Below are positions 1 through 8,805 of a stretch of DNA of 35,802 bases, piece after piece. The first letter of the stretch is position 1. Each line of letters starts with the position of its first letter. Under the pieces are notes generated by a model. The model was not told the origin of the DNA and did not search any database. It worked only from the letters and a program-made list of their open reading frames with translations. Source of the DNA: Sphingorhabdus sp. EL138 (GTDB lineage: Bacteria > Pseudomonadota > Alphaproteobacteria > Sphingomonadales > Sphingomonadaceae); the NCBI RefSeq assembly GCF_945882965.1, contig NZ_CAMCWY010000025.1:1-35802 (forward strand), read 5' to 3'. A program made the translations under genes and the position numbers.

Positions 1-297
<297 letters not shown>

Positions 298-708
298 ATG
301 GCGTCCATCGCTGACATTTTGACCGCGCATAAAGATAGAGAGGGTCCGCTCCTGCCTATCTTGCATGACGTGCAAAAGGCATTTGGCCATGTCAACGAAG
401 ATGCGATGCGTGAGATTGCTGGCGCACTGAACCTCACACGCGCCGAAGTTTATGGCGTCGTCAGCTTCTATCATGATTTCCGCAAAGAAGCTGAAGCCCG
501 GCCCGTTTTGAAATTGTGCCGGGCCGAAGCCTGCAAGGCACGCGGCGTAGAGGCGTTGGTCCCGATTGCCGAAAGTCAAAATCGCATAAAAGTGGAGGCT
601 ATATATTGCCTTGGATTATGCGCGGTTGGTCCATCTGCGATGGTTGGCGATAAAGTCTATGCCCGTTTGGACGGTGCCAAGTTCAAAACAATATTGGAAG
701 CGATGTGA
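298..708 (+). CDS. fdsG: NAD-dependent formate dehydrogenase, gamma subunit (NuoE-like)
   Basis: A 136-residue thioredoxin-like [2Fe-2S] protein related to NuoE of complex I. The four cluster ligands are visible as C74, C79, C104 and C108 (C-x4-C and C-x3-C), and the N-terminal half carries the usual helical segment ending in VVSFYHDF. In the soluble FdsABG complex this subunit relays electrons near the FMN of FdsB. The ATG directly abuts the upstream dehydrogenase stop, and its own TGA overlaps the GTG start of fdsB, so translation is probably coupled. The order G-B-(mobA)-A-D matches the fds type of operon known from Cupriavidus and Rhodobacter apart from the mobA insertion. Length is normal for the family. 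Confidence 0.93.
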   Translation: MASIADILTAHKDREGPLLPILHDVQKAFGHVNEDAMREIAGALNLTRAEVYGVVSFYHDFRKEAEARPVLKLCRAEACKARGVEALVPIAESQNRIKVEAIYCLGLCAVGPSAMVGDKVYARLDGAKFKTILEAM

Positions 709-2147
709 CCGTCCGGATATCTGACGATGCGGTGGCAATCGCCTGCGGCGCGGACGAGGTTGCGGCTGCGTTTATCGCAGCGGGCGTTGCGGTCGAGCGC
801 GTTTCTAGCTGGGGTATGCAATGGCTGGAGCCATTGGTCGATATTGATGGCGTCGGCTATGGCCCGGTGTCAGCCGATCAGGTTGCGGACATTATGAACG
901 GTAAAGCGCCATCCTTGGGTCGCATTGAGGACCATAGCTTTATCGCAAGTCAAACCCGCCTGACTTTTGCACGCGCGGGCAAAACCCGACCGCTTTCGCT
1001 CGACGATTATTACGCAACGGAAGGTTGGCTTGGGTTAGCAAAAGCCGGCGAAATGGGTGCCGAAGCCACAATTGCGACGGTTATCACATCGGGTCTGCGC
1101 GGTCGCGGCGGCGCGGGTTTTCCCGCAGGCATAAAATGGCAGACGGTCGCGCGTGCCCATAATGACCAGAAATATATCGTCTGTAATGCCGACGAAGGCG
1201 ACAGCGCCACTTTTGCCGACCGTATGGTGATGGAGGGCGACCCCTTCATGCTAATTGAAGGCATGGCAATTGCCGGTTTCGCGGTCGGGGCTAACAAGGG
1301 CTATGTGTATATCCGCTCCGAATATCCGCATGCGATCGCCAAGATGGAAGCCGCTATCAAGCTTTCGGCCCATTTGGTTGCGCCATTTGTCGTCGAAGTC
1401 CGCGTCGGCGCAGGCGCCTATGTCTGCGGAGAGGAAACATCGCTGCTGAACAGCCTTGAAGGCAAAAGGGGCGAGGTGCGCGCCAAGCCGCCACTGCCCG
1501 CGCTGGAAGGGCTTTTTGGCAAGCCTACAGCCGTTAACAATGTGCTGACGCTTGCCGCTGTTCCATGGATATTGACGCATGGCGGTGACGCTTATGCCGC
1601 ATTTGGTGCGGGCCGATCCAAAGGCACAATGCCCGTCCAAATCGCAGGCAATGTGCGGCATGGCGGGCTTTACGAAGTGGCCTTCGGCATCACGCTGGGT
1701 CAACTGGTCAATGATATCGGCGGCGGCACAGCGAGTGGCCGTCCGGTTCGCTGTGTGCAAGTCGGCGGACCATTGGGCGCGTACATACCGCCTGCGCAAT
1801 TTCATCTACCGCTTGATTACGAAGCCTTTGCTGCTGCCGATGCGTTGGTCGGCCATGCTGGTATCACGGTGTTCGACGATACCGTCGACATGGCGCAAAT
1901 GGCGCGCTTTGCGATGGAATTTTGCGCTATTGAAAGCTGCGGAAAATGTACGCCTTGCCGCTTGGGCAGCACGCGCGGCGTCGAGACGATTGACCAGATT
2001 ATTGCAGGCAAAAATGTCGAGGCGAATCTCGCGCTGCTTGCCGATCTGTCCGAAACCATGAAGTTCGGATCGCTCTGCGCTATGGGTGGCTTCACACCTT
2101 ATCCGGTCATGAGCGCCATCAAGCATTTTCCGGAGGATTTCCGGTGA
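705..2147 (+). CDS. fdsB: NAD-dependent formate dehydrogenase, beta subunit (NuoF-like, FMN/NAD/[4Fe-4S])
   Basis: A 480-residue NuoF-type diaphorase subunit that passes electrons from formate oxidation to NAD. The FMN/NADH site is seen as GLRGRGGAGFP (residues 130-140), then CNADEGDSATF from C160, and the nucleotide-binding YVCGEETSLL near residue 240. The C-terminal [4Fe-4S] cluster has C412, C415, C418 and the distant C458. The N-terminal 100 residues form the extra domain typical of FdsB rather than bacterial NuoF. The start is a GTG at 705 overlapping the fdsG stop, the only start that leaves the N-terminus in the family range. The TGA at 2145-2147 overlaps the GTG of mobA. Cytoplasmic, acting with FdsG and FdsA. 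Confidence 0.94.
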   Translation: MTVRISDDAVAIACGADEVAAAFIAAGVAVERVSSWGMQWLEPLVDIDGVGYGPVSADQVADIMNGKAPSLGRIEDHSFIASQTRLTFARAGKTRPLSLDDYYATEGWLGLAKAGEMGAEATIATVITSGLRGRGGAGFPAGIKWQTVARAHNDQKYIVCNADEGDSATFADRMVMEGDPFMLIEGMAIAGFAVGANKGYVYIRSEYPHAIAKMEAAIKLSAHLVAPFVVEVRVGAGAYVCGEETSLLNSLEGKRGEVRAKPPLPALEGLFGKPTAVNNVLTLAAVPWILTHGGDAYAAFGAGRSKGTMPVQIAGNVRHGGLYEVAFGITLGQLVNDIGGGTASGRPVRCVQVGGPLGAYIPPAQFHLPLDYEAFAAADALVGHAGITVFDDTVDMAQMARFAMEFCAIESCGKCTPCRLGSTRGVETIDQIIAGKNVEANLALLADLSETMKFGSLCAMGGFTPYPVMSAIKHFPEDFR

Positions 2148-2689
2148 GAAGGCTGGGAGCGATCATTGCCGGTGGCAAGGCAACCCGCTTTGGCAGCGAC
2201 AAGGCAGCCGCTGTATTGAACGGTCGCCCGTTGATTGAACATGTTGCCGATGGATTGCGCAAACAGGTCGACAAGATCATTGTCTGCGGGCGTGTATGGC
2301 CCGGAATGGATGGCGTGGACGACGCCCCCTTTGCCGATATGGGTCCGCTCGGCGGCCTGAATGCCGCTTTTATATATGCCCAACAAAACGGCTTTGATGC
2401 TGTTGTTACCGCTGGCTGCGACGTCGTCCCTGTGCCGGAATTGCCGCGCAATCTGCCTGATGGATGTGCTGTCTATATCGACGGGCATTATCTGTTCGGA
2501 GTGTGGCCCGTTGCGCTTGCACCTGTTCTTGACAGGCATCTGCGCAATCAGGATAATCTTTCAATGCGAAGCTGGATCACATTAACCGGCGCGCAAGCCA
2601 TCATAGCTTCGGATATATTTCACAATTTGAACACGCCTTTGGAACTTGCGCAATATGCTGCGCAACAATCGCACATAAGTATAAGGTAG
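2144..2689 (+). CDS. mobA: Molybdenum cofactor guanylyltransferase
   Basis: A 181-residue nucleotidyltransferase that attaches GMP to molybdopterin, making the guanine dinucleotide cofactor needed by the DMSO-reductase family, here FdsA. The N-terminal signature IAGGKATRFGSDK (residues 8-20) is the MobA phosphate-binding loop, GPLGGL lies at 68-73, the metal/substrate aspartate is in GCDVVPVP near 91-98, and an FHNLNTPLEL segment closes the protein. It starts with GTG overlapping the fdsB stop by four bases and ends eight bases before fdsA. Finding the gene between fdsB and fdsA is unusual, because fds operons normally carry only the structural subunits and FdhD. It is slightly short but has the expected motifs. 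Confidence 0.92.
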   Translation: MRRLGAIIAGGKATRFGSDKAAAVLNGRPLIEHVADGLRKQVDKIIVCGRVWPGMDGVDDAPFADMGPLGGLNAAFIYAQQNGFDAVVTAGCDVVPVPELPRNLPDGCAVYIDGHYLFGVWPVALAPVLDRHLRNQDNLSMRSWITLTGAQAIIASDIFHNLNTPLELAQYAAQQSHISIR

Positions 2690-2697
2690 GTAGAGAC

Positions 2698-5556
2698 ATG
2701 ACATACCAGCCGCAAAAAGATTTCGGAACACCGGAAAGTCGCTCGGACGAGGCGGTGTCGCTGACTATCGACGGCCGTGATGTCACTGTGCCCGCTGGTA
2801 CCAGCGTCATGCGCGCGGCGGCCGAACAAGGCACGTCCATTCCCAAATTATGCGCGACGGACAGCGTCAAAAGCTATGGCTCATGCCGCTTGTGTCTTGT
2901 CGAAATTGACGGCCGCCGGGGCACGCCTGCAAGTTGCACAACGCCTGTTGAACCGGGCATGGTTGTCCGCACGCAAACCCCGCAACTGGCGAAATTGCGT
3001 AAGGGCGTGATGGAACTGTATATTTCCGACCATCCGCTCGATTGTCTGACCTGCGCCGCCAATGGGGATTGCGAATTGCAGGATCAGGCAGGTGCCGTTG
3101 GCTTGCGCGATGTGCGTTATGATGTGCAGTCAACACATCTGGGGCAGGCAAAAGATCAGTCCAACCCCTATTTCGATTTCGACCCCAGCAAGTGCATTGC
3201 CTGCTCCCGTTGCATCCGCGCCTGTGATGAAGTGCAAGGTACGCTTGCGCTGACCATGGAAGGCAGGGGTTGGGACTCCAAGATCTCCGCAGGGTTCGTG
3301 AGCGACAATTTCATGGGTTCAGAATGCGTTTCGTGCGGTGCCTGTGTGCAAGCCTGCCCCACAGCGACGTTGGTCGAGAAAAAAGTTGTTGAAGTCGGCA
3401 CACCGGAACGCAGTGTCTTGACGACCTGCGCTTATTGCGGTGTTGGCTGCACCTTCCGCGCCGAAATGCGCGGCGAGCAATTGGTCCGGATGGTCCCTTA
3501 TAAAGACGGGAAAGCCAATCGCGGCCATAGCTGCGTCAAGGGCCGCTTTGCTTGGGGCTATGCCCAGCATCAGGAACGCATCCTGAAGCCGATGATCCGC
3601 AAGTCGATCAGCGACCCGTGGCGCGAGGTCGAATGGGACGAGGCCTTTGCCTATACCGCGTCCGAACTGAAACGGATTAGCGCGACATACGGCCGCAATG
3701 CCCTTGGCGGCATCACGTCAAGCCGGTGCACCAATGAAGAAACCTTCCTTGTGCAAAAACTTGTGCGTGCGGGTTTCGGCAATAACAACGTCGATACCTG
3801 CGCCCGTGTCTGTCATTCACCGACTGGATATGGCCTCAAAACCACCTTTGGCACCAGCGCAGGGACGCAGGATTTTGACAGCGTCGAAGACAGTGATGTC
3901 ATCTTAATCATTGGCGCAAACCCCACCGATGGCCACCCCGTTTTCGCCAGCCGGATGAAACGCCGTTTGCGCGGACAGGACGGACGTCCCGGCGCAAAGC
4001 TTATCGTCATCGACCCGCGCCGGACCGACATTGTGCGTTCGCCGCATATCGAGGCGCAGCATCATCTGCCCTTACGCCCCGGCACCAATGTCGCGGTGCT
4101 GACCGCAATGGCGCATGTCATTGTGACCGAAGGTCTGGTGGATGAAGCCTTCATTCGCGAACGGTGCGATTGGGACGAATATAGCCATTGGGCCGAATTT
4201 GTTTCGCAAGCCCGCAACAGCCCCGAAAATCTGCAGCCAGTCACTTTGGTCGATGCCGAAGACCTGCGCGCAGCAGCCCGTTTATATGCCACAGGTGGTA
4301 ATGGTGCGATCTATTATGGCTTGGGCGTCACGGAGCATAGCCAAGGCAGCTCAACCGTAATGGCCATCGCCAATTTGGCCATGGCAACGGGCAATATTGG
4401 TCGCAGGGGCGTTGGTGTGAACCCGCTGCGCGGCCAGAACAACGTCCAAGGCGCGTGCGACATGGGCAGCTTCCCGCATGAGCTTGCCGGATATCGCCAC
4501 ATCAGCGACAATAACGCGCGGTCCTTGTTTGAAAATGATTGGGGCGTGACGCTGGATCCGGAACCCGGCCTGCGCATTCCCAACATGCTCGACGCGGCGG
4601 TCGATGGGGTGTTCAAGGCGCTATATTGCCAAGGCGAAGACATCCTGCAATCCGATCCAAACACAGCCCATGTGTCCGCAGGGCTTGCGGCGATGGAATG
4701 TGTGATTGTCCACGACCTTTTCCTCAATGAAACCGCAAATTACGCGCATATCTTTCTGCCCGGATCGACCTTTTTGGAAAAGAACGGCACCTTCACCAAT
4801 GCCGAACGCCGCATTCAACCCGTGCGCAAGGTGATGACCCCCATGAACGGGTTGGAGGATTGGGAAGTCACGCAGCGGCTCGCGCAAGCGATGGGGCTGG
4901 ATTGGAACTATAGCCACCCGTCCGAAATCATGGACGAAATCGCGCGGCTTACGCCAACCTTTGCAGGCGTATCCTTTGCGCGGTTGGATGAGGTTGGCTC
5001 GCTGCAATGGCCAGTGACCGCCGACGCGCCTGACGGATCACCTATCATGCACATTGATGGCTTTGTGCGCGGCAAGGGCAAGTTTGTTGTGACCGATTAT
5101 GTCCCGACCGATGAGAAAACTGGCCCACGTTTCCCGTTATTGCTGACCACCGGGCGGATATTATCGCAATATAATGTTGGCGCGCAAACACGGCGGACCG
5201 AGAATGTTGCGTGGCATCCCGAAGATTTGCTCGAAATCCACCCCGTGGATGCCGAAGATCGCGGCCTCAAATCGGGGGATTGGGTGAAGCTGGCGAGCCG
5301 CGCGGGCGAGACCACGTTGCGTGCCAATGTGACCGACCGTGTTGCCCCAGGCGTTGTCTATACGACATTCCACCATGCGGTAACGCAGGCCAATGTTGTG
5401 ACCACTGACTATAGCGACTGGGCGACCAATTGCCCCGAATACAAAGTCACGGCGGTTCAAATCAGCGCCTCAAACGGACCAACCGAGTGGCAGGAAGAAT
5501 ATGAGGCTTTGTCGGCACGCGCGCGTCGCGTCGAAACCGGGATTGCTGCCGAATGA
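2698..5556 (+). CDS. fdsA: NAD-dependent formate dehydrogenase, catalytic alpha subunit (Mo-bisMGD)
   Basis: A 952-residue catalytic subunit that oxidises formate to CO2 at a molybdenum centre. Domains in order: NuoG-like [2Fe-2S] domain (C52, C63, C66, C80); His-Cys cluster segment (H112, C116, C119, C125); two ferredoxin clusters (C166, C169, C172, C176 and C210, C213, C216, C220); then a molybdopterin oxidoreductase domain starting with the [4Fe-4S] ligands C244, C247, C251 and C279. The predicted Mo ligand is C372 in ARVCHSPTGYG, a cysteine rather than selenocysteine enzyme. The C-terminal molydopterin-dinucleotide-binding domain occupies roughly the last 120 residues. The ATG follows an AAGGTAGG-like ribosome binding site, and the stop overlaps fdsD. 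Cytoplasmic NAD-linked complex with FdsB and FdsG. Confidence 0.96.
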   Translation: MTYQPQKDFGTPESRSDEAVSLTIDGRDVTVPAGTSVMRAAAEQGTSIPKLCATDSVKSYGSCRLCLVEIDGRRGTPASCTTPVEPGMVVRTQTPQLAKLRKGVMELYISDHPLDCLTCAANGDCELQDQAGAVGLRDVRYDVQSTHLGQAKDQSNPYFDFDPSKCIACSRCIRACDEVQGTLALTMEGRGWDSKISAGFVSDNFMGSECVSCGACVQACPTATLVEKKVVEVGTPERSVLTTCAYCGVGCTFRAEMRGEQLVRMVPYKDGKANRGHSCVKGRFAWGYAQHQERILKPMIRKSISDPWREVEWDEAFAYTASELKRISATYGRNALGGITSSRCTNEETFLVQKLVRAGFGNNNVDTCARVCHSPTGYGLKTTFGTSAGTQDFDSVEDSDVILIIGANPTDGHPVFASRMKRRLRGQDGRPGAKLIVIDPRRTDIVRSPHIEAQHHLPLRPGTNVAVLTAMAHVIVTEGLVDEAFIRERCDWDEYSHWAEFVSQARNSPENLQPVTLVDAEDLRAAARLYATGGNGAIYYGLGVTEHSQGSSTVMAIANLAMATGNIGRRGVGVNPLRGQNNVQGACDMGSFPHELAGYRHISDNNARSLFENDWGVTLDPEPGLRIPNMLDAAVDGVFKALYCQGEDILQSDPNTAHVSAGLAAMECVIVHDLFLNETANYAHIFLPGSTFLEKNGTFTNAERRIQPVRKVMTPMNGLEDWEVTQRLAQAMGLDWNYSHPSEIMDEIARLTPTFAGVSFARLDEVGSLQWPVTADAPDGSPIMHIDGFVRGKGKFVVTDYVPTDEKTGPRFPLLLTTGRILSQYNVGAQTRRTENVAWHPEDLLEIHPVDAEDRGLKSGDWVKLASRAGETTLRANVTDRVAPGVVYTTFHHAVTQANVVTTDYSDWATNCPEYKVTAVQISASNGPTEWQEEYEALSARARRVETGIAAE

Positions 5557-5765
5557 ACAGTGTGGAGCGCCTGATCCACATGGCGAACCAGATTGCGACC
5601 AATCTGGCAACCGACGCTGCGCCCGTTGCTGCGGTCGCCGACCATATCCAGACATTCTGGGACCCGCGGATGAAAAAGATGATTTTTGCCCACGGGACCG
5701 ATGGCCTGTCGCCGGTTGCTGCGGCTGCCATTCGCTTGCTGGCCGAAGCGCAAAATGACGGTTGA
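5553..5765 (+). CDS. fdsD: Formate dehydrogenase delta subunit
   Basis: A 70-residue protein starting at the ATGA overlap with fdsA. The sequence MANQIATNL, then a VAAVADHIQTFWDPRMKKMI segment and a final SPVAAAAIRLLAE, is the recognisable FdsD pattern. FdsD is a small accessory protein of NAD-linked Mo formate dehydrogenases; known work places it in assembly or stability of the complex, and its precise role is not visible from sequence. The stop at 5763-5765 lies inside the first codons of fdhD, so the two genes overlap by 11 bases. Position directly after fdsA supports the call. Confidence 0.88.
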   Translation: MNSVERLIHMANQIATNLATDAAPVAAVADHIQTFWDPRMKKMIFAHGTDGLSPVAAAAIRLLAEAQNDG

Positions 5766-6555
5766 ACACGGCGCGAAACCTCTACGCTTTGCGGTGCTTA
5801 AACCCGGTCATGGTTCGGCCGAAGTTATAGAGCGCGCCGTCATATCCGAAGCACCCATCGCTATTGAATATAATGGTATCGGCTATGCCGTGATGATGGC
5901 CACGCCGATTGACCTTGAGGACTATGCCGTGGGGTTCAGCCTGTCCGAAGGTTTGATTGAGCGCCCAAGCGATATTCTGGCCCTCGACGCCCATAAGTCT
6001 GAATTGGGCTGGATATTGCGCATTCAGGTGCCGCAGAAAAATGCCGAGAAAGTGTTCGCCCGCGCCCGTCAGCGCGTCTCGGAAAGTAGCTGCGGCCTGT
6101 GTGGCATGGACAATCTCGACGAAGTCATGCGCCCTTTGCCGCGTGTAACGGCGCAGATTGCAGTCGCCGATGCGGCGATTTTTTCGGCGCTATCGGCATT
6201 GGGGTCGCACCAGACGTTGAATGCCGATACAGGATCTGCACATGCGGCGGCATTTTGCGCGCCCGATGGCTCCATCCTGATGACGCGCGAGGATGTTGGC
6301 CGTCATAATGCGCTCGACAAGTTAATTGGTGCACTTGCCAGCGCGGACATCAATGTCTCTGCCGGCTTTATCATCCTGACCGCGCGCTGCAGCCTTGAAC
6401 TGGTGCAAAAGGCAATCCTTGCTAACTGCCCAATGCTTGTGACGATTTCGGCTGCGACCGATCTAGCGATCAACATCGCTCAAAAATCCGGCCTTCGCTT
6501 GATCAGTCTGGCGCGCGCGGACGCGGCGCTTGCCGCAATGCCCCAAACCGGCTGA
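5755..6555 (+). CDS. fdhD: Formate dehydrogenase accessory sulfurtransferase FdhD (FdsC)
   Basis: A 266-residue sulfurtransferase that hands sulfur to the bis-MGD cofactor of formate dehydrogenase, required for active FdsA. The diagnostic CGLCG loop has C113 and C116. Other family signatures are ALGSHQTLNADTGSAHAAAF around 148-167 and EDVGRHNALDKLIG at 179-192, the GDP/cofactor-binding face. An open frame extends upstream to 5686, but the ATG at 5755 fits the family length and overlaps the fdsD stop, while the extra residues look like a shadow of fdsD. The last 53 bases overlap the convergent LysR gene. This is the last gene of the C1-oxidation operon. Confidence 0.94.
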   Translation: MTVEHGAKPLRFAVLKPGHGSAEVIERAVISEAPIAIEYNGIGYAVMMATPIDLEDYAVGFSLSEGLIERPSDILALDAHKSELGWILRIQVPQKNAEKVFARARQRVSESSCGLCGMDNLDEVMRPLPRVTAQIAVADAAIFSALSALGSHQTLNADTGSAHAAAFCAPDGSILMTREDVGRHNALDKLIGALASADINVSAGFIILTARCSLELVQKAILANCPMLVTISAATDLAINIAQKSGLRLISLARADAALAAMPQTG

Positions 6556-7417
6556 TTAACCAGCTTCGGAGCATCGAAATCGCGGGGTCCGCCAGATCAT
6601 CGGCGTGGAGTTTCAGATAATAACCATAGCCGTCTTCAATCACCGCGTCATAGGGCATCACGAGCCGCCCATCGGCAATTTCCTGCGCGAACATATCAAT
6701 ATCGCCCAAAAAGACGCCATTGGCTGCCATGGCATATTGCGCAACCGCAATCGTGGTGTCGAAGGCAAGGCCACCATGCGTGGCGACCGCCAACTGGCTC
6801 TGCCGAAGATAGGCCATCCACAACAGGTCGCGCGGCTCGCCATCCAGTTTGAGGTGCAAAAGCTCCTCACTTTTCAAAAACGCCTCCAGTGACTTACCCT
6901 GACTACTGGCTGCTGTTGCTGGCGAACATAGCGGCGCGACGCGTACCATCCACAGAAGGTCGGTAATCCGGTCATCGACATTGGGCCGGTCATACACAAT
7001 CGCCATGTCTAAATCCGTTGAGGGCAGTCCCGTCACATGCGCGCTTGAAACATCAAGGCGCAAATCGGGATGTTCAACGTGAAAATCGCGGAGCATCGGC
7101 AGGAACAATTGTTGCAGCAGCGACGGCGGCACATGCAGCCGCAGTGACCGGCCCGTCACCTCATCATCGCGAATGGAATTCATCGTTTGCTCGATCCGGT
7201 CGAGGCATTTGCTCACCACCGGCAACAATTCTTCGCCGGCCGCGGTGAGCGAAAGCCGCGACGCGTCGCGCAGGAACAATTGCTTGCCCAGCAGTTCCTC
7301 AAGCCCGCCAACATGACGGCTCATCGCACTTTGCGACACCGAAAGAGCCGACGCACCCCCGGTAAAGCTGAGATTCTGCCCGACCGCTTCAAACGCGCGC
7401 AGGGCATTTAATGGCAA
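6503..7417 (-). CDS. LysR-family transcriptional regulator (GcvA-like), probable regulator of module A
   Basis: A 304-residue LysR-type regulator. The N-terminus LPLNALRAFEAVGQNLSF and the helix-turn-helix with SQSAMSRHVGGLEELLG (about residues 28-44) resemble the GcvA branch; a LysR substrate-binding fold follows. The start taken here is a TTG at 7415-7417. No ATG is available, and an in-frame stop lies about 45 bases upstream, so only a few residues are in doubt (an ATT at 7430-7432 is the other possibility). The gene is divergent from the Rieske oxygenase across 176 bases that hold an inverted repeat, the classic arrangement for a LysR regulator and its target. It converges on fdhD with a 53-base overlap. 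Inducer unknown; a methylated amine or one of its products is an inference. Confidence 0.88.
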   Translation of the reverse strand: MPLNALRAFEAVGQNLSFTGGASALSVSQSAMSRHVGGLEELLGKQLFLRDASRLSLTAAGEELLPVVSKCLDRIEQTMNSIRDDEVTGRSLRLHVPPSLLQQLFLPMLRDFHVEHPDLRLDVSSAHVTGLPSTDLDMAIVYDRPNVDDRITDLLWMVRVAPLCSPATAASSQGKSLEAFLKSEELLHLKLDGEPRDLLWMAYLRQSQLAVATHGGLAFDTTIAVAQYAMAANGVFLGDIDMFAQEIADGRLVMPYDAVIEDGYGYYLKLHADDLADPAISMLRSWLISRFGALRQAPRPRAPD

Positions 7418-7490
7418 CCAGCGACGGTTAATAGTGCTACGATTGGATATGGTCTCGACCTTTCAACTGCGCGCAAATTTGTACCCACAC

Positions 7491-7520
7491 CATAGCCCGA
7501 CATTTTGACATAGGGCTATG
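7491..7520. promoter_or_regulatory. Inverted repeat in the LysR/Rieske intergenic region, candidate operator
   Basis: CATAGCCC at 7491-7498 and GGGCTATG at 7513-7520 are perfect 8-base inverted arms separated by 14 bases. The spacer contains a TTGACA at 7505-7510 that could be a -35 element for the rightward Rieske gene, but no clear -10 stands at normal spacing. The site lies midway between the divergent LysR gene and the module A start, as expected for a LysR-type operator. The right arm continues as CTATGCGAAAATG, a pattern partly repeated upstream of module B. Binding is inferred from position and symmetry only. Confidence 0.5.
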
Positions 7521-7593
7521 CGAAAATGCGATTTTATTCGTTTTCATATCTGGCCCATTCCCGTCTTGGAAAGATTTGCATAAAGGCCCCATC

Positions 7594-8805
7594 ATGGATT
7601 TGCAGCGGATAAGCGCGCTTTTTGAACAGCGTCGTGAAGGGCATACCTTGCCCCAGGCTTTATATACCCAAGCCGAGAGCTTTGATTTTGATATGGCCGC
7701 GATTTTCGGCCAAAGCTGGTTGATGGCCGGTATGGAATGCGAATTGCCAAAAGCAGGCAGTTACATCTCCATGATGGTCGGCAAATGGCCTGTGGTTATC
7801 ACGCGGGACAAGGAAGGCACGATCCGCGCGTTTCACAATAGTTGCCGCCATCGCGGCTCCATGATTTGCGCACTTGGCAGTGGCACAACGCCAAAGTTGG
7901 TCTGCCCCTATCACCGTTGGACCTATGATCTTGACGGCTCCTTATTCGCAGCTGGCCGGATGGACAGCAGCTTCGACAAAAGCGAACATGGCCTAAAACC
8001 TGTTGCGATTGAATGCATATCGGGCACGATCTTTATTTGCCTGTCGGATACGCCGCCGCCAATTGACGACTTCCGTGCAAAACTGACCGAATATGCCGCG
8101 CCGCATAATCTGAAAGATGCAAAGCTAGCGTATGAAAGCGTTCTGGTCGAAAATGCCAATTGGAAACTGGTGATGGAAAATGGCCGGGAATGCTATCATT
8201 GCAGCACCGGTCATCCAGAATTGTCGAAGACATTTCCCGTCGGCATGTCAAAGCATTTTGACAGCGGCCATGATGAACGCGTTGTCGCGTTTGAAGCTCA
8301 AATGGACGCGCTTGGCCTGCCGCAAACCCCGGTTGAGGGCCATTATTGGCAAATCGCGCGCTTTGCGTTGAATGAAGGCTGCGTTTCGATATCCGGCGAT
8401 GGCCAGCATCTGTCCAAAAAGCTAATGTGTGACGCCAATGGCGGCGATATCGGTTCGATGCGCTGGGCGGTTGACCCGCACTGCTTTGTCCACTGCACAG
8501 CAGACCATGCTTTCATGTTCAGCGCCATGCCCGTTGGTCCCAACGAAACCCACGTCACTGGCAAGTGGTATGTGCATAAGGACGCCGTTGAAGGCGTCGA
8601 TTATGATGTGGAAAAACTCATCGCGTTATGGACCGTCACCAATTTGGAAGACAAGGCGCTGGCCGAGAACAATCAACTTGGCGTCAACAGCCTCGGCTAC
8701 ACACCAGGCCCTTATTCGCAAGAAGCCGAAATGCTGGCACAGCGTTTTACCGACTATTATTGTGACAAGGCCCGTGACTATATTGCGACCCATGGCAAAG
8801 GATAA
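7594..8805 (+). CDS. Rieske non-heme iron oxygenase, alpha subunit (module A; betaine/amine demethylase type)
   Basis: A 403-residue ring-hydroxylating-type oxygenase. The Rieske [2Fe-2S] ligands are C84-x-H86 and C104-x2-H107. The mononuclear iron site is ENGRECYHCSTGHPEL with H202 and H207, and D353 in NLEDKALAENNQLG is the expected third ligand. Enzymes with this ECYHC pattern (GbcA, proline-betaine demethylases) remove an N-methyl group as formaldehyde. An upstream TTG at 7576 is possible, but the ATG at 7594 has an AAAGG element nearby and gives the family length. It opens an eight-gene overlapping operon, overlapping the PLP enzyme by 14 bases. It differs clearly from the second Rieske protein at 28170-29384, so a separate substrate is likely. 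No reductase gene adjoins it. Confidence 0.9.
   Translation: MDLQRISALFEQRREGHTLPQALYTQAESFDFDMAAIFGQSWLMAGMECELPKAGSYISMMVGKWPVVITRDKEGTIRAFHNSCRHRGSMICALGSGTTPKLVCPYHRWTYDLDGSLFAAGRMDSSFDKSEHGLKPVAIECISGTIFICLSDTPPPIDDFRAKLTEYAAPHNLKDAKLAYESVLVENANWKLVMENGRECYHCSTGHPELSKTFPVGMSKHFDSGHDERVVAFEAQMDALGLPQTPVEGHYWQIARFALNEGCVSISGDGQHLSKKLMCDANGGDIGSMRWAVDPHCFVHCTADHAFMFSAMPVGPNETHVTGKWYVHKDAVEGVDYDVEKLIALWTVTNLEDKALAENNQLGVNSLGYTPGPYSQEAEMLAQRFTDYYCDKARDYIATHGKG

Noticed and set aside
5686-5754. Longer N-terminus for fdhD
   Set aside because: The extra 23 residues lie within fdsD in another frame and do not resemble FdhD; the ATG at 5755 fits family length.
8429-8791. Longer N-terminus for the PLP enzyme
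   Set aside because: The 121 extra residues are a shadow of the Rieske gene; the family N-terminus begins at the ATG at 8792.
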